From the NCBI GenBank assembly GCA_023265535.1, contig JAHFTI010000185.1, positions 1-7,785 on the forward strand: 7,785 bases of DNA. Direction: 5' to 3'. This DNA comes from Opitutaceae bacterium (lineage in GTDB: Bacteria > Verrucomicrobiota > Verrucomicrobiia > Opitutales > Opitutaceae). The first letter of the stretch is position 1, and every line of letters starts with the position of its first letter. The position numbers were made by a program, and so were the translations under genes. This document shows positions 6,136-7,785 of the stretch, one piece after another. Below the pieces are notes generated by a model. The model did no database searches, was not told where the DNA came from, and worked only from the letters and a program-made list of their open reading frames with translations.

Positions 6136-6921
6136 CTAGAACGAGAGACTTAAGCGCAGCACCGGGTTCCAATCCAAGGCGCCGGTGTTGATGCCACGGT
6201 ACAAGGCTGCCTCGCAGAGCAGGCGCTGGTTGAGCTGCCAGGCAAGTCCAAGGCCAGCCTGCCAGGCGGGCACCCGAGGTGCAGTGAACGGGCCCGAGCC
6301 GGTGAGCTCGGCGTAGGCGGAAAGCGCCTTGGAGAGGGTGCAGCACAGGTAGCTGCTTCCCTGCCAGTAAAAATTCCAGTCCCCATTGTCGGCACGGGTG
6401 CTGTCGAGACCGATCATGCCACCCCAGAACCATTTTTCACCCAAGGGAAGACTGAGCGGGACGAAAAGGCCCGGCTCCAGGCGATGAGCGCCCATGCCTG
6501 AGGAGGAGATGGGCAGACGCAGCTGGGGCAGGAGGGCGGCGGCAAATCCTTCGCCATCCTTGCCTGCAAAAGTCCATTTCATGCGCAGGACTCCGTCTCC
6601 ATGGCCGTGCCGGGAGGGTTCGCCCCCGCCCGGGCTGTCGTCGAGCCAACCATCGAAGCCGGCCTGCACGTCCACGCGGTCAGACACGCCCGTGCTCAGC
6701 AGCACATTCCCCCAGAGCACGCTGCGGCTGAGGTAGGAGCCGTCGTCGGTGGAACAGCGCTCATGGGCGACCGAGAGGAGGTCGCTCTCGAGCAGCCAGG
6801 CGCCCCGTGCCACGGTGGCGGGCGATTCCGTGGCCTGCCCCAGCAGGGAGCAGGCACCCACGGCCAACAACAGTCCGGCACACAGAGTTCGGGCGGGACT
6901 GGAAAGGGGAAAGGAAGACAT
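6136..6921 (-). CDS. Outer-membrane beta-barrel protein, MetA-phenol-degradation-like 'transporter' family
   Basis: Predicted secreted outer-membrane protein of 261 residues from ATG 6921. A signal peptide is visible, with Arg11, hydrophobic LCAGLLLAVGACSLL and likely cleavage after LGQA (A30). The mature part has alternating strands with the conserved layout of the PF13557-like family: GVSDRVDVQAGFDGW (78-92), GDGVLRMKWTF (108-118), a LLPQLRLPISSSGMG stretch (130-144), LEPGLFVPLSLPLGEKWFWGGMIGLD (start near 148), YAELTGSG (203-210) and a terminal phenylalanine, which fits BAM-dependent barrel assembly. The family's substrate is unknown, and the phenol name comes from context in other bacteria. 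An in-frame GTG at 6942 adds seven residues. A candidate -10 (GATAAT, 6946-6951) would place the transcript start near 6939, inside or after that GTG, which favours ATG 6921. No Shine-Dalgarno site is clear. It sits between the Nramp gene and the chemoreceptor gene. Confidence 0.75.
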   Translation of the reverse strand: MSSFPLSSPARTLCAGLLLAVGACSLLGQATESPATVARGAWLLESDLLSVAHERCSTDDGSYLSRSVLWGNVLLSTGVSDRVDVQAGFDGWLDDSPGGGEPSRHGHGDGVLRMKWTFAGKDGEGFAAALLPQLRLPISSSGMGAHRLEPGLFVPLSLPLGEKWFWGGMIGLDSTRADNGDWNFYWQGSSYLCCTLSKALSAYAELTGSGPFTAPRVPAWQAGLGLAWQLNQRLLCEAALYRGINTGALDWNPVLRLSLSF

Positions 6922-6945
6922 GGGAAACCGCAACGGATTCACCTG

Positions 6946-6973
6946 ATTATCGACCGCAAGTGGCGGGAATGAA
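6946..6973 (-). promoter_or_regulatory. Candidate promoter for the outer-membrane-protein gene
   Basis: On the minus strand GATAAT (6946-6951, 5 of 6 to TATAAT) follows a weak TTCATT (6968-6973) by 16 bases. The predicted start near 6939 would give a leader of about 18 nt before ATG 6921 and would exclude the GTG at 6942. The -35 match is poor (3 of 6), so this rests mainly on the -10. Confidence 0.3.
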
Positions 6974-7068
6974 CGGGGCTCTGAATGTTGGAAGTCCGGC
7001 CCCCCTTCGGGAATCCAGCCCTGCCCGTCGCCTGAGACTGCCGCGGGAACAAGGAGCAGACGACAGGC

Positions 7069-7785
7069 TCATTGTCCCGTGACGCCGAAGAAATCCAGCA
7101 GCAGCTTCATGTTGAGAACAATGATCAGGACCGCCACGGTCCAGGCCAGGACCTTTATCCAGAGCGGATTGGCAAAGGTCCCCATCTTGCGGCGGTCGCT
7201 GGTGAAGAGGACCAGGGGCACCACGGCGAAGGGAAGCTGCAGGCTGAGAACGACCTGGCTCAGGACCAAGAGCTTGGCGGTCCCGCTCTCACCATACATG
7301 CCGGCAACAATGGCTGCAGGTATGATGGCGATGGAGCGGGTGATCAGGCGGCGCAGCCAGGGTTTCAGCCTGATGTGCAGGAAGCCCTCCATGACGATCT
7401 GGCCCGCCAGGGTCCCCGTGAGCGTGGAGTTCTGCCCGGAGGCGAGCAGCGCCACGGCAAAAAGGGTGCTTGCCATACCCACGCCCAGCATGGGGCTGAG
7501 CAAGAGGTAGGCATCGTTGATTTCGGCGATATCGGTGCGACCCTGGACGTGGAAGGTGGCGGCCGAAACGATCAGGATGCCGCCGTTGATGAAGAGGGCG
7601 AACATCAGCGCCACGGTCGAATCAATGGTGGCGAAACGGATGGCATCACGTTTGCCGGCCTCGGTCTGCTCGAAGCGGCGCGTCTGCACGATGGAGGAGT
7701 GCAGGTAGAGATTGTGAGGCATCACCGTGGCACCAAGAATGCCGATGGCGATGTAGAGCATCGTCGGATTCGTGATGATCTCGGT
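7069..7785 (-). CDS. mntH: Nramp-family divalent metal (Mn2+/Fe2+) transporter, C-terminal half
   Basis: Partial gene. The frame stays open to the window edge, leaving 238 visible residues, and the true start lies beyond 7785. Nramp proteins are inner-membrane proton-coupled importers of Mn2+ and Fe2+. The visible part begins just before transmembrane helix 6, whose metal-site motif AxxMPHNLYLHS is intact (A19, M22, H24, H29 of the visible part). After it come hydrophobic segments near 52-76, 98-116, 148-163, 172-193 and 207-231, matching helices 7-11. Family signatures ASGQNSTLTGTLAGQIVMEG (115-134) and LSLQLPFAVVPLVLFTSDR (180-198) are clear. The helix 1 DPGN motif would lie in the missing N-terminal half. 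The C terminus ends soon after helix 11, so this is an 11-helix type. It is the most upstream gene of the minus-strand block visible here, 147 bases before the outer-membrane-protein ATG. Symbol mntH is by family. Manganese over other metals is inferred. Confidence 0.92.
   Translation of the reverse strand, partial: TEIITNPTMLYIAIGILGATVMPHNLYLHSSIVQTRRFEQTEAGKRDAIRFATIDSTVALMFALFINGGILIVSAATFHVQGRTDIAEINDAYLLLSPMLGVGMASTLFAVALLASGQNSTLTGTLAGQIVMEGFLHIRLKPWLRRLITRSIAIIPAAIVAGMYGESGTAKLLVLSQVVLSLQLPFAVVPLVLFTSDRRKMGTFANPLWIKVLAWTVAVLIIVLNMKLLLDFFGVTGQ

Noticed and set aside
6831..6921. Lipoprotein signal (VGAC) in the outer-membrane protein
   Set aside because: Gly two residues before Cys is a poor lipobox match, an LGQA signal peptidase I site follows, and the C-terminal Phe and strand pattern fit a beta-barrel.
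1..7785. CRISPR array, tRNA, rRNA, insertion sequence or toxin-antitoxin module
   Set aside because: By eye I saw no repeat-spacer periodicity, cloverleaf, transposase, terminal inverted repeats or paired small genes, and the intergenic gaps are too short for most of these.

Overview
This is a GC-rich, gene-dense chromosomal stretch from a Gram-negative (diderm) bacterium. An MsbA-type exporter, an outer-membrane beta-barrel protein ending in Phe and a periplasmic heme-c chemoreceptor all imply two membranes. Several genes lack clear Shine-Dalgarno sites, and the RecQ and chemoreceptor sequences look to me like those of Verrucomicrobiota (Opitutaceae-like). That placement is inference from recall, not a search.

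Left half, plus strand: a probable three-gene operon of recQ (ATP-dependent 3'-5' DNA helicase, complete with zinc and HRDC domains), an MsbA-like ABC exporter with fused membrane and ATPase domains, and a DciA/DUF721 protein (predicted loader of the replicative helicase). The gaps are 58 and 23 bases. The 5' flank of recQ carries a 12-C homopolymer inside a C-rich stretch (G-quadruplex-forming on the minus strand) and an AT-rich imperfect dyad. The operon ends at a strong hairpin at 4308-4344 that can terminate transcription from both sides.

Right half, minus strand, convergent with the first block. In transcription order these are the C-terminal half of an Nramp/MntH-type divalent-metal transporter (its 5' end lies beyond the window), a small outer-membrane protein of the MetA-phenol-degradation-like 'transporter' family, and a methyl-accepting chemotaxis protein with a periplasmic Tll0287-like (DUF3365) domain and a CxxCH heme-c motif. 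The chemoreceptor has its own candidate sigma70 promoter, whose -10 lies in the loop of an inverted repeat, and a leader of about 150 nt with several short hairpins ending in a strong G8/C4-C4 stem.

I saw no mobile element, CRISPR array, tRNA or rRNA. The genes belong to recognisable families. The least ordinary features are the heme-c chemoreceptor without an evident HAMP domain, its structured leader, and the quadruplex-capable tract directly upstream of a RecQ helicase gene. I do not see convincing evidence of a wholly new multi-gene system.
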